Virus record (IMG/VR): IMGVR_UViG_3300017764_000025 | Coordinates: 1 to 35,842 of that record | Length of the DNA: 35,842 bases | Reading direction: 5' to 3' (one strand) | DNA from: a virus | Shown here: positions 20,489-27,767 of the stretch, piece after piece | Layout: every line of letters starts with the position of its first letter | Position numbering within the stretch: the stretch's first letter is position 1 | Translations under genes and position numbers: made by a program | Notes under the pieces: generated by a model | Databases searched by the model: none | Told to the model about the DNA's origin: nothing | The model's input: only the letters and a program-made list of their open reading frames with translations

Positions 20489-20845
20489 TTAAAACAATTT
20501 ATCTTTAAATGCTATTATAAGGGTTAGAATAACTTGAAATACTATAATTACACCCATAGCTTTTTGTTGGAAACCTTTTTGGTTATATATTTCACCTTTG
20601 GCTGATCTCATTTGAGGTGGGGACCAAACATCACTTACTTTATTTTTCCATTCCCATAATTCTTCAACATCTTTTTCTATGCTTCTAAATTCAGTAATTT
20701 CTTTTTGTAATGATTGGAACTTTGAGTCTAAATCTTTCTTTAGATCTTCTTGACCCGAATTTAAACGTTTTAGCTCATGGAGCATTAACATACCATATTC
20801 GGCAAAGGTGTTTGAATTGTTATTTTCGGGTTTTGGAGTTTCCAT
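20489..20845 (-). CDS. Coiled-coil tail-anchored membrane protein, 118 aa
   Basis: N-terminal polar segment, coiled coil at about 28-58 (QEDLKKDLDSKFQSLQKEIT), then WEWKNKVSDVWSPPQM and a C-terminal transmembrane helix (about 97-113, GVIIVFQVILTLIIAF) with a short KDKLF tail. The layout resembles XhlA-like holin accessory proteins and other tail-anchored phage proteins. It lies 11 nt from the PAS gene and shares the unit driven by P9. Confidence 0.75.
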   Translation of the reverse strand: METPKPENNNSNTFAEYGMLMLHELKRLNSGQEDLKKDLDSKFQSLQKEITEFRSIEKDVEELWEWKNKVSDVWSPPQMRSAKGEIYNQKGFQQKAMGVIIVFQVILTLIIAFKDKLF

Positions 20846-20877
20846 AATACATATAAATTAATATCTAATTATAAATA

Positions 20878-21102
20878 TTATAAATTATATTCATCTTTAT
20901 ATAATTGGATAAAGATTTCACCTACCCCAATATCAAGTAAGATAGCGTCAGCAGGTATGCCTGTAAGTTTAATATTTGGATCTAATACCTCATCAATATT
21001 TTTATTCTTTATAACCTTTATTTTAGTTTTAGCATTAGACCTATTTGAAGTCTTCCAAACTACCACTACTGGGTGTTTTGCATATGATGATTCTCTAGCC
21101 AT
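20878..21102 (-). CDS. Conserved hypothetical protein, 74 aa
   Basis: Small alpha/beta protein (YAKHPVVVVWKTSNRSNAKT; GIPADAILLDIGVGEIFIQL). It shares a stop/start overlap with the gene at 21102-21320. The IPADAILLDIGVGE segment looks conserved, but no function is known to me. Confidence 0.8.
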   Translation of the reverse strand: MARESSYAKHPVVVVWKTSNRSNAKTKIKVIKNKNIDEVLDPNIKLTGIPADAILLDIGVGEIFIQLYKDEYNL

Positions 21103-21320
21103 TATCTTTCTAGTATTACAAAACCTCCAAATGCGTTATCAAATACTTCTAATAGATTTTCATAATCACCTGACATCATTTCTTGGGTGATTTTAGTTGA
21201 ATCTAAATCTAATTGTTTAGCTAATTTTTTAGCATATCCTATTAATGCATATGCATTTCCATCTGGTCCTGTTAAGTCTATTACCATTGGACCTAATTGT
21301 TGTTGTTTTTTTCTAATCAT
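21102..21320 (-). CDS. Conserved phage protein, 72 aa
   Basis: Contains PMVIDLTGPDGNAYALIGYA, then KLAKQLDLDS and MMSGDYENLLEVFDNAFGGF, a pattern found in uncharacterised proteins of many T4-like marine phages. Probably a small alpha/beta protein. Role unknown. Start overlaps nothing upstream; a 5-nt gap separates it from the gene at 21326. Confidence 0.8.
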   Translation of the reverse strand: MIRKKQQQLGPMVIDLTGPDGNAYALIGYAKKLAKQLDLDSTKITQEMMSGDYENLLEVFDNAFGGFVILER

Positions 21321-21325
21321 AACTT

Positions 21326-21607
21326 TTATTTATTTTGGTTTTTATATAATTTAGAAAGATTGGATTTTATTTTAAACCCAAATCCTTTTAGAATTGAATT
21401 GCATAAATATGTTTGAACTCCTAAAACATTTTTACAACTATCAACATTTTTAATAAATTCATCTAATTTGGTGTTGAAATCATATCTCTCCTTCATAAAA
21501 TCTTTAGCAATAATTTTTGCTTCTTCTAAAGAATATAATTCTCTAATCCCAAATTCACAATAAAAATTTGGAAAATTTGTAACTGCATCTTTGTCTAAAT
21601 TGTACAT
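21326..21607 (-). CDS. Hypothetical protein, 93 aa
   Basis: Mostly helical and basic at the end. It begins MYNLDKDAVTNFPNFYCEFG and contains LYSLEEAKIIAKDFMKERYD and four cysteines without a clear zinc spacing. Family not recognised. It lies between the HNH gene and the conserved 72-residue protein gene. Confidence 0.75.
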   Translation of the reverse strand: MYNLDKDAVTNFPNFYCEFGIRELYSLEEAKIIAKDFMKERYDFNTKLDEFIKNVDSCKNVLGVQTYLCNSILKGFGFKIKSNLSKLYKNQNK

Positions 21608-21611
21608 AACT

Positions 21612-21998
21612 CTAATTTTTTAATTTTTTTAAATGTTTAGGAATGAAATCTCCTTCTTCATGTGATTTAATAATATGACAGTGTTTACATAATAGTTGAT
21701 AATTTGAAGGTTGTTCTCCTTCAAGTGTTCCCTTTGTTAAAGGATTTTTATGGTCTACATCCATTAAAGAAGATGCAATCCTAATATTTAAATTAGGATA
21801 ATGTTGAGTAGGGGAAAATCCACATTTTTCACACTTTAACTCCCCCATAACAATCTTTTCAACCTTATAAAATAGCCAAGGTCTAGATGAAGCATTACTT
21901 GCTAATTTACTATATTGAGTATGAATAGAACAATAAGTTTTACTCTTACCATTCTTATATTTTTCAGCTTCATTTTTACACCAAGTAACTTTACACAT
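21612..21998 (-). CDS. HNH endonuclease, 128 aa
   Basis: HNH nuclease core: C56-E-K-C59 zinc pair, MDVDHKNPLTKG (catalytic H83), N99 in SNYQLLC, and C104-K-H-C107 followed by HIIKSHE. A second possible zinc site lies at the N-terminus (C2, C7, C23, H26). The fold cuts DNA in a metal-dependent way. Stand-alone genes of this type in T4-like phages act as homing endonucleases or in packaging; the small size and mid-operon position favour a homing-type or nicking enzyme. First gene behind promoter P9. Confidence 0.85.
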   Translation of the reverse strand: MCKVTWCKNEAEKYKNGKSKTYCSIHTQYSKLASNASSRPWLFYKVEKIVMGELKCEKCGFSPTQHYPNLNIRIASSLMDVDHKNPLTKGTLEGEQPSNYQLLCKHCHIIKSHEEGDFIPKHLKKLKN

Positions 21999-22032
21999 AA
22001 CCTTTATTTTTTAACTTAACTCATTAACATCG

Positions 22033-22064
22033 TGAATATACAAACTCTATTTCACTTTTCCACA
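22033..22064 (-). promoter_or_regulatory. Phage promoter P9 (TGTG-N20-TATATTCA)
   Basis: TGTG at 22061-22064, 20 nt, TATATTCA at 22033-22040. The -33 word lies inside the last codons of the gene at 22047-22259. Expected to drive 21998 down to 20034. No hairpin in the spacer. Confidence 0.8.
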
Positions 22065-22259
22065 TATCCATCCATAATAGTCATCATCTCCTCGTTTTTT
22101 TGGAGGTGGTGTTTGGTAATAAATTCCTGAATATAATAAGTTATTTCCTGATAGATCTCTTATTTTGAATTTTTTTCCAGGTTGTGATTCTTTTACTATT
22201 CCTATTTTTTCATTACCTAAAAAAATGAATTTTACTTTATCTCCAGTTTTATACTTCAT
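22047..22259 (-). CDS. Small beta-barrel protein, 70 aa, start moved
   Basis: Begins MKYKTGDKVKFIFLGNEKIG, then GIVKESQPGKKFKIRDLSGN and a Tyr-rich end with PPPKKRG. The GDKVKF...IGIVKE...KKFKIRD pattern is that of a small SH3-like barrel, often nucleic-acid or protein binding. A longer frame from a TTG at 22322 exists, but it would lie inside the 56-codon gene at 22262-22432, so I use the ATG at 22259. Confidence 0.75.
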   Translation of the reverse strand: MKYKTGDKVKFIFLGNEKIGIVKESQPGKKFKIRDLSGNNLLYSGIYYQTPPPKKRGDDDYYGWICGKVK

Positions 22260-22261
22260 AT

Positions 22262-22432
22262 CTACTCTATTATTTGAAAATTTTCTCGTTTTAATTGTAA
22301 TTCTAGGGAAAGAAATAAACAACTATCTTTTAAGAAATATGGATTCATTTCTAATATAGAAACTATTTCTTCATCCTTAAATGAGCCCATTAACTCATTA
22401 ATGGAAGCAGGCATTGTGTCTAAATCAATCAT
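22262..22432 (-). CDS. Hypothetical protein, 56 aa
   Basis: Frame MIDLDTMPASINELMGSFKD to NFQIIE. The start overlaps the stop of the glucosaminidase gene (GATGATTGA) and the stop falls 3 nt before the next start, so it fits the chain of coupled genes exactly. Helical, no motif recognised. Confidence 0.7.
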   Translation of the reverse strand: MIDLDTMPASINELMGSFKDEEIVSILEMNPYFLKDSCLFLSLELQLKRENFQIIE

Positions 22433-23000
22433 CGAATAACGTTTTTAAATTTTGTTTTTGTATAATTTGTTTTAACTTTTTTGTGTATTTAGGATCCTCA
22501 GCATAGTACTTATCTAAATATTGAAAGTATTCTCTATCAGATTTAATTTTATAAAGATAAGATGAGGAGAAGAAAGCATAATCGTATAAACTTTCCTCCC
22601 ATGTGTTATAATAAGCATGTCCTTTTTTAGTACCTCTGGCTGTATTAATCCTAATTCTAGCCTGTTTCATCCCAAATAAATTCATTCCATCTTGGAAGAT
22701 TACAGAAGTGAAATTACCAGTCTCTAACTGAGCCTGGGCTAATACTATATGTGGGAATTTGAAGTTAAGTTCTTTGATTTTAGTTATTAACTTGTTTTTA
22801 CTAAATTCATTTTCATCTTCTATGATGAGTATCGATTCAGTATCTGTAATATATTTAACAACCGTATTAGACGATGATAAACCAAGAATTAATACTACCC
22901 CAAATATTAAACCTAAATATTTTAAGGTTTTAGGTAAGTATTTAATTTCATAATATTGTAAATTTTCTTTGTCATAACCATAAACTTTCATAATAACCAT
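22425..23000 (-). CDS. Membrane-anchored glucosaminidase (murein hydrolase), 191 aa
   Basis: A transmembrane helix at about 28-42 (KYLGLIFGVVLILGL) follows a basic cytosolic N-terminus, so the C-terminal domain should face the periplasm. Residues about 83-185 are a glucosaminidase domain: VLAQAQLETGNF with the catalytic Glu (E93), MNLFGMKQAR (106-115), GTKKGHAYYNTWEESLYDYA (123-142) and KYYAEDPKYTKKL. The family cleaves the beta-1,4 glycan backbone of peptidoglycan. It is the best candidate for the lysis enzyme in this window, although an anchored form could also serve local wall remodelling. A second Met lies three codons in. Confidence 0.87.
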   Translation of the reverse strand: MVIMKVYGYDKENLQYYEIKYLPKTLKYLGLIFGVVLILGLSSSNTVVKYITDTESILIIEDENEFSKNKLITKIKELNFKFPHIVLAQAQLETGNFTSVIFQDGMNLFGMKQARIRINTARGTKKGHAYYNTWEESLYDYAFFSSSYLYKIKSDREYFQYLDKYYAEDPKYTKKLKQIIQKQNLKTLFDD

Positions 23001-23001
23001 T

Positions 23002-23322
23002 TTAATTTAAAGAATCATCACCAATATTGGCTTTAAGATAATCTATTGCTTCTACTACTTTAGCACAATCCTCATACATCTCATGATGTTCAAATATTTT
23101 AAGATTTTTTTCTAAAGTATCTACAAAATTATTTCTATCTACTGTTAAATCAAATACACTATAAGTACTTTTAATATACACCTCTAACACATGAATATGT
23201 CTTTTTTTTGTAGTTAAATTCTCAAGGATAGTATTTACAATAGCTTTAGCCATTTCTAAATCCTTACTAGTTGCTAGTTTTTCAAATTCTTCTATATCGT
23301 GTACATCTATTGAGTGTGCCAT
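23002..23322 (-). CDS. Helical protein with EMYEDCA motif, 106 aa
   Basis: All-helical protein; its end NLKIFEHHEMYEDCAKVVEA resembles the FEDSEEYERCA helix in 5585-5935 and the QKDEFEKCIEI helix in 25028-25354. It belongs to a small family of helical phage proteins of unknown role. Located one base before the glucosaminidase start. Confidence 0.8.
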   Translation of the reverse strand: MAHSIDVHDIEEFEKLATSKDLEMAKAIVNTILENLTTKKRHIHVLEVYIKSTYSVFDLTVDRNNFVDTLEKNLKIFEHHEMYEDCAKVVEAIDYLKANIGDDSLN

Positions 23323-23326
23323 AATC

Positions 23327-23527
23327 TTAAAATAAGTCTAAAAATTTATCATCTATCTTTTTACTCTTTAATTTTTGTTTTTTATCATCTTCTTTTAGCA
23401 TTTTTTTAGCTAATTTATCAAGATGTTTTGATTTGATTTTATCGTAATCGTTTACGATTTTATCATGTTTTTTATTTTTAATATTTTTTAATTTCTTTGC
23501 TATTTTACTTTTCTTCTTACTCATCAT
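23327..23527 (-). CDS. Lysine-rich basic protein, 66 aa
   Basis: More than a third of residues are Lys (MSKKKSKIAKKLKNIKNKKH...). It is strongly basic until the short acidic/hydrophobic end KFLDLF. Such composition suggests binding to nucleic acid or membranes. Two start ATGs are adjacent. Low-complexity DNA (poly-A) could also give such a frame by chance, but the position in the operon supports a gene. Confidence 0.65.
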   Translation of the reverse strand: MMSKKKSKIAKKLKNIKNKKHDKIVNDYDKIKSKHLDKLAKKMLKEDDKKQKLKSKKIDDKFLDLF

Positions 23528-23529
23528 TT

Positions 23530-24177
23530 CTATTTATAGCTAATAATATCAAAATCATCCCCACTGTCATCTTTTTCAGAATCACCTAAACCTAATTCTT
23601 CTAGTCTTTGTTTAGTATAGTCATCTAATTCCCAGTCAATTTTTCCACCCATTTGAGGTTTGTGATCTTCCAGATTTTCAATTTCTTTCTCAGTGAATAC
23701 ATCGGTTATAAATAGGTAATAGCAATTGTAACAAATCATTTCTAAATTGTCCTTCCTCCAATTTTGTTTGTTAGCATCTTTAAAATGCAAGAGTAGCGGC
23801 ATTTTGTAATCATGAACTCTTCTTTCATTAAACCCACATTTTCCACATTCTTCTTTTAAATGTCCCTCACTAATAAGTCTATATTTAAGTTTTTGGGGAT
23901 TAAATGAAGATGGATTCATATCACCACTTAAGATTTTATCTAAAGCAGGTTCTTTTTTAGAATTTCTTAAGAATTTTGGTATACCTTTTCCACTTTGATT
24001 CTTATGTTGATGGTATAAGGATTTATATCCAGGTTCTGTTGCTTCATATAACATTGCCCATTTTCTATAATGTTGTAAACTACAATTAAGATAACGAGCA
24101 CTAGCCATATTACTCTTTGTCTGGGACATTGCTGCTAGGATCATCTCCTTGCTTAGGGGTTTCGCTTTTCCCGCCAT
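23530..24177 (-). CDS. HNH-like protein with N-terminal helix-turn-helix, 215 aa
   Basis: Residues about 8-45 (LSKEMILAAMSQTKSNMASA, then RYLNCSLQHYRKWAMLY) form a helix-turn-helix of the Fis/homing-endonuclease-associated type. Residues 108-156 resemble an HNH zinc fold: C111-x2-C114, LLLHFKDANKQNW (H131), N144 in DNLEMICYNCYYL with C149-x2-C152. An acidic tail follows. The standard catalytic DH pair is replaced by LLLHF, so nuclease activity is uncertain; it may be a DNA-binding regulator. The start at 24177 overlaps the zinc-finger gene by 68 nt. Confidence 0.75.
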   Translation of the reverse strand: MAGKAKPLSKEMILAAMSQTKSNMASARYLNCSLQHYRKWAMLYEATEPGYKSLYHQHKNQSGKGIPKFLRNSKKEPALDKILSGDMNPSSFNPQKLKYRLISEGHLKEECGKCGFNERRVHDYKMPLLLHFKDANKQNWRKDNLEMICYNCYYLFITDVFTEKEIENLEDHKPQMGGKIDWELDDYTKQRLEELGLGDSEKDDSGDDFDIISYK

Positions 24178-24391
24178 TGTTTTCTCTATTTTTATTATAC
24201 TCTACAAATTCTTCTTCTGATACAAATTGGATATCATTCCAGGTATCATCTTTGTCTCCATTAACTGTAGTTATAGCTTTATATTGTCCTACTTGAGAAC
24301 ATTCCACACATACTTTATAGCCATACTTTTCTAATCTAAGTTTTGGCATTGGTTTATCACAAGATAAACATGGGATCATTTCTAATTCCAT
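24110..24391 (-). CDS. DksA/TraR-like zinc-finger protein, 93 aa
   Basis: N-terminal C4 zinc finger of DksA/TraR style: PCLSCDKPMPKLRLEKYGYK followed by VCVECS, with C8, C11, C28 and C31. The middle (WNDIQFVSEEEFVEYNKN) is helical, the end disordered and charged. DksA and TraR insert into the RNA polymerase secondary channel, but this protein lacks the long coiled-coil tip, so only the zinc-finger part is comparable. It may bind host polymerase or simply be a zinc ribbon. Its C-terminal 22 codons overlap the next gene. Confidence 0.7.
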   Translation of the reverse strand: MELEMIPCLSCDKPMPKLRLEKYGYKVCVECSQVGQYKAITTVNGDKDDTWNDIQFVSEEEFVEYNKNRENNGGKSETPKQGDDPSSNVPDKE

Positions 24392-24433
24392 AACATTCAG
24401 TTAATTAAATATAATAAAAATTTTTGGGGGAAC

Positions 24434-24871
24434 CTAATCTAGATCATCATCTCCTTCATCTTCCTCCTCATCATAACTATCAAAAGGATTTGTTAAAATG
24501 AAATCCCATAATTCTTCAGGAGTATGAATTAAATGGTCTTTACCATCAATTCCTCTGATAGGGGTTAATATTCCATTATTATCAAACCTTTCAAATACAT
24601 ACCAGTGAAGGTAAGAAGATGTATCTTCTCCATAGACTATTCGGATTAAGTCTAATACTACATTCCAATATTCTACTGTAATGTAAGAAATTGTAATTTT
24701 TTTATCGGCTAATAATTTTACTTCTTCTAAAAAGGAGTTTTCTAATCTATCTACTAATGATAAGAAAATGATTTTTTCAGTAAATTCAATGTTATCTTTT
24801 ATTTCAACATCTACATTTAGGATAGTTTTAAATATATCCTTTATCTCTTCTTGATCTTTGAATTTTTCCAT
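24434..24871 (-). CDS. Hypothetical acidic protein, 145 aa
   Basis: Helical protein (MEKFKDQEEIKDIFKTILNV) with a central YWNVVLDLIRIVYGEDTSSY and a very acidic end (YDEEEDEGDDDLD). The acidic tail suggests interaction with a basic protein or with nucleic-acid-binding sites. Start overlaps the preceding gene by 44 nt. Family not recognised. Confidence 0.75.
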   Translation of the reverse strand: MEKFKDQEEIKDIFKTILNVDVEIKDNIEFTEKIIFLSLVDRLENSFLEEVKLLADKKITISYITVEYWNVVLDLIRIVYGEDTSSYLHWYVFERFDNNGILTPIRGIDGKDHLIHTPEELWDFILTNPFDSYDEEEDEGDDDLD

Positions 24872-25031
24872 CTTCTAATTTTTCTAAGTCAAATATTTTT
24901 AAAAATTCAATAACACTTAAATTTTTTAAAAAACTTGCTTTCTTAATTGCTCCTTCAATACTATGTGATAATATCTTTCCTAATGATTCTTTTTTAGGAT
25001 CTACTTTTGAATAGAATTTGTATTGATTCAT
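24828..25031 (-). CDS. Hypothetical protein, 67 aa
   Basis: Begins MNQYKFYSKVDPKKESLGKI, continues with SIEGAIKKASFLKNLSVIEF and a basic end. The SIEGAIKKAS segment suggests a small ACT/ferredoxin-like or phage DUF fold, but I cannot assign it. It overlaps the gene downstream by 44 nt and the gene upstream by 4 nt. Confidence 0.65.
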   Translation of the reverse strand: MNQYKFYSKVDPKKESLGKILSHSIEGAIKKASFLKNLSVIEFLKIFDLEKLEDGKIQRSRRDKGYI

Positions 25032-25354
25032 AATTTAGATATTAGTTTTTTATCAATTTCTATACATTTTTCAAATTCATCTTTTTGAGCATAAAAATCA
25101 GAGATTTTCATTAAAGCTGATCTGAATTGGGATTTTTTTAATTCTACTATTATTGATAAATTAATTATATTAAATATTTCAACTTTTTTTAATTTATTTT
25201 TAATTGCATGTTCTATAGATTCTAAGGTCTCCTCTAATATGTAAGTTACAAATACTTCATTTTTATGAAGATTCTTTAGATTACCAACATCACTATATTC
25301 TAATTCAATATAGGGAGCTTTTCTTTCTATTTTTTGTTTCTTTTTTCTACCCAT
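25028..25354 (-). CDS. Helical protein, 108 aa, C-terminal EFEKC motif
   Basis: Basic start MGRKKKQKIERKAPYIELEY, then helices; its last helices MKISDFYAQKDEFEKCIEID resemble those of 5585-5935 and 23002-23322. Probably a paralogous family. It is two bases from the glycosyltransferase gene at 25357. Function unknown. Confidence 0.75.
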   Translation of the reverse strand: MGRKKKQKIERKAPYIELEYSDVGNLKNLHKNEVFVTYILEETLESIEHAIKNKLKKVEIFNIINLSIIVELKKSQFRSALMKISDFYAQKDEFEKCIEIDKKLISKL

Positions 25355-25356
25355 GG

Positions 25357-26559
25357 TTATAAATACACTAAATCATTCTGATATTCATTCATTTGAATTA
25401 TGTGAATTATTAGATTTCCTAACTCAAATTTACCTATTTCTCCATTATCTTTTATAATATCTGGGAGTTGTTGGATTAGTTGGTAGTCTTGTTGGGTGAA
25501 GTTTAAACTATCAATCTCAATTAATATTTCATTATTTTTCTCATTATCATATGGTTTAATTCTTTCATATAAATTAAATGATGTATCTTCCATTTCAATA
25601 TAATCAGATACTCTACCAACCATAAATTGTTCATCACAATAAAGTGTACTACACCATGGTTCAAGTAATTCTAATAGTTGTAGATTACAATTTTTAACTA
25701 TAAAACCAATATCATATTTTGATGGTACAAGTGGCTTCATTAAAGCATCATGTTTGCAAAAATGACCCCACTTACGTAAAAATTCTCTTGTTGATTTATT
25801 ATTTTGTTTTAACCATTCATCTGTTTCTCTATTTTTCATGAATACTTGACCATCAGGATTTCTTTTCGCCCCATCTGCAAATCTTGATCCTCTACAAGTC
25901 ATATGGTAAACAAATCCTTCCCATGTTTGGATAAATTTAATTCCATTTAAATGAAAACGATTAAATATATCTGTGTCTTCTTTTGATTGAGGTGCAAATA
26001 TAGGATCATGTCCTTCTATTTCTTGGAAATCTTTTTTCCAAAAAGCCCAAGGTGCAAATATACCCTCAGTTGTTGCTAGATTAGGTTGATAAAGTTTAAC
26101 ATGTTCTAATAATCCCTCTTCATCAAACTCCTCGGGTTCAATTCCAAAATCTTGTAATACTTTTTCAGGGCCTGGAGGATGTAATGGTGGTTCGATTCTA
26201 GTAAGTGATACTATTGTTTTTTCTTTAAGTTGTTTTTCAATTGCATCTAAAGCTCCAGGACAAAGGTACATATCTGCATGATAAATCATACATACATCAC
26301 TTGTAGCTACTTCATTAACCAAACGATCATATAAAATAGTATGACCTAAACGAGTTGGACCCTCATTTCTAATTGCTTTAAATAATGGGTCTTTTTCCTT
26401 TATTTCTTGACACCATTCCCAAGTATTATCTTTATCACTAAAATCATCTGCTACACAGATTTCAACTTCATGATTACCTTGGTTTTTTCTTATAGCATTA
26501 TAAGACCATTTAAGGTATTTTAGATTATTTCTTGAGGGTTGTATTAAAGATATCTTCAT
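25357..26559 (-). CDS. GT2-family glycosyltransferase, 400 aa
   Basis: GT-A fold: ISLIQPSRNNLKYLKWSYNA at the N-terminus, VEICVADDFSDKDN (32-45) with the nucleotide-binding acidic pair, and MIYHADMYLCPGALD (91-105) with H-A-D in place of DxD. A long C-terminal region (about 290-400) is not part of the core and may bind the acceptor. It transfers a sugar from a nucleotide-sugar donor to an unknown acceptor. It is the most downstream enzyme of the glycan island. Confidence 0.85.
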   Translation of the reverse strand: MKISLIQPSRNNLKYLKWSYNAIRKNQGNHEVEICVADDFSDKDNTWEWCQEIKEKDPLFKAIRNEGPTRLGHTILYDRLVNEVATSDVCMIYHADMYLCPGALDAIEKQLKEKTIVSLTRIEPPLHPPGPEKVLQDFGIEPEEFDEEGLLEHVKLYQPNLATTEGIFAPWAFWKKDFQEIEGHDPIFAPQSKEDTDIFNRFHLNGIKFIQTWEGFVYHMTCRGSRFADGAKRNPDGQVFMKNRETDEWLKQNNKSTREFLRKWGHFCKHDALMKPLVPSKYDIGFIVKNCNLQLLELLEPWCSTLYCDEQFMVGRVSDYIEMEDTSFNLYERIKPYDNEKNNEILIEIDSLNFTQQDYQLIQQLPDIIKDNGEIGKFELGNLIIHIIQMNEYQNDLVYL

Positions 26560-26569
26560 GGTTTATTAT

Positions 26570-27238
26570 TTAAATATAATTATAAGATTGATAATTTTTA
26601 CGTTTATATTTCTTTTGTAATTCTTGGTATTGAGAAGTTTTTAACTCTTTAAAAGATACTCTAGTATATATAAATTCATTTTCAGTTCCCTGTAGACCCA
26701 CTCTAGGATGCTCATCACCTGGGAGCCATCCATCTCTATTTTGTATTCCTAAAATACTACAAATAATATTTTGGATCACTCTAGGTCCAGTAATATCTAT
26801 TACATGATCTACTTTAACGGGAGTATTTCTTTCAATATTTTCTACTACTTTACAAATTACCTGATGGAATATTTTTTGATTAGGGGCTCCTCCTATAAAC
26901 ATATAACTAATATTACCAAACCCAGCATCAAATAAATGAATAGAACCCTGGTCAGGTAAGTTAAGTTGAGTAGGTTCTACATCTAGGTCAAACCAATAAC
27001 CACCATATTTGTTTATATAACATATTCTAAAGAAATCTGCTATGGCTACCCCATTCCTCATTTTAGAAAATGTGGAATAATACTCTGTATCTTTAAAAAA
27101 TGAATCTACATCATCATCTGAAAAATACTTTACTTCATATTCAGGGTTTAATTTTTCCCATTTAGTAAGTATCTTTTGTAGAATTGAATCAGATTTATCA
27201 CAAGTATAGCTGGTAAATATTACTTTTTTAATTGACAT
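26570..27238 (-). CDS. GT32-like glycosyltransferase with DXD motif, 222 aa
   Basis: Matches the sugar-binding DXD family (Gly_transf_sug): KKVIFTSYTCDKSDSILQKI, EYEVKYFSDDDVDSFF (33-48), and IADFFRICYINKYGGYWFDL then DVEP (67-88) with D84-L-D86 as metal-binding DXD. The family uses nucleotide sugars such as GDP-mannose or UDP-galactose. Overlaps the methyltransferase-like gene upstream by 11 nt. Confidence 0.85.
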   Translation of the reverse strand: MSIKKVIFTSYTCDKSDSILQKILTKWEKLNPEYEVKYFSDDDVDSFFKDTEYYSTFSKMRNGVAIADFFRICYINKYGGYWFDLDVEPTQLNLPDQGSIHLFDAGFGNISYMFIGGAPNQKIFHQVICKVVENIERNTPVKVDHVIDITGPRVIQNIICSILGIQNRDGWLPGDEHPRVGLQGTENEFIYTRVSFKELKTSQYQELQKKYKRKNYQSYNYI

Positions 27239-27767
27239 ACTGTTCCTTAGGTTTTAATACTATAAGTGTTTGAAAGCCTGGGTCTTTAATACTAGCAATC
27301 TCTTTATACCAATCAAATACAACATGGTATTGAGGTCTTTGCCAAAAATCATGGATAAAAATTAAAGAGTCTTTGTGTAAATATTTAAGAATATATTCAG
27401 CACACCATCCTCTAGCTCTCCCATCCACAAGTACTTTATCAAATTTTTCAACATCTAATTTATCAACATATTCAATATAGGTTTTAAATTGATGTTTTTG
27501 GGTAGGTAAAGTTCTTGGGGAATCCCAAGGAACTAGATTCATGTTTATATCTTTACCTACTCTAGCTTTAACTCCTTTGAACCATTCTGGGTCATGTTCT
27601 ATTGAGTAATAGTTTTTTACAAAGTTAGGGAAATATAAAGTACTACCCCCACTCCCCCATTCTAACATGGTATCTGTGTAGTATAAATGTTTTAAAATTA
27701 GTAGGATTTCACTATCGTGCATCCAAGGAGTTGATGGTATTTCTTTAGAGTTTTCCATAATATTCAT
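27228..27767 (-). CDS. Rossmann-fold methyltransferase-like protein (DUF579-like), 179 aa
   Basis: Contains MLEWGSGGSTLYFP (34-47; SAM-binding loop), YYSIEHDPEWF (53-63), a VLVDGRARGWCAEYIL segment and IFIHDFWQRPQY. This order resembles the plant glucuronoxylan methyltransferase/IRX15 group and related bacterial proteins acting on polysaccharides. In this context it may methylate a sugar added by the neighbouring enzymes (inference). Two possible starts, 27767 and 27758. Confidence 0.75.
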   Translation of the reverse strand: MNIMENSKEIPSTPWMHDSEILLILKHLYYTDTMLEWGSGGSTLYFPNFVKNYYSIEHDPEWFKGVKARVGKDINMNLVPWDSPRTLPTQKHQFKTYIEYVDKLDVEKFDKVLVDGRARGWCAEYILKYLHKDSLIFIHDFWQRPQYHVVFDWYKEIASIKDPGFQTLIVLKPKEQYVN

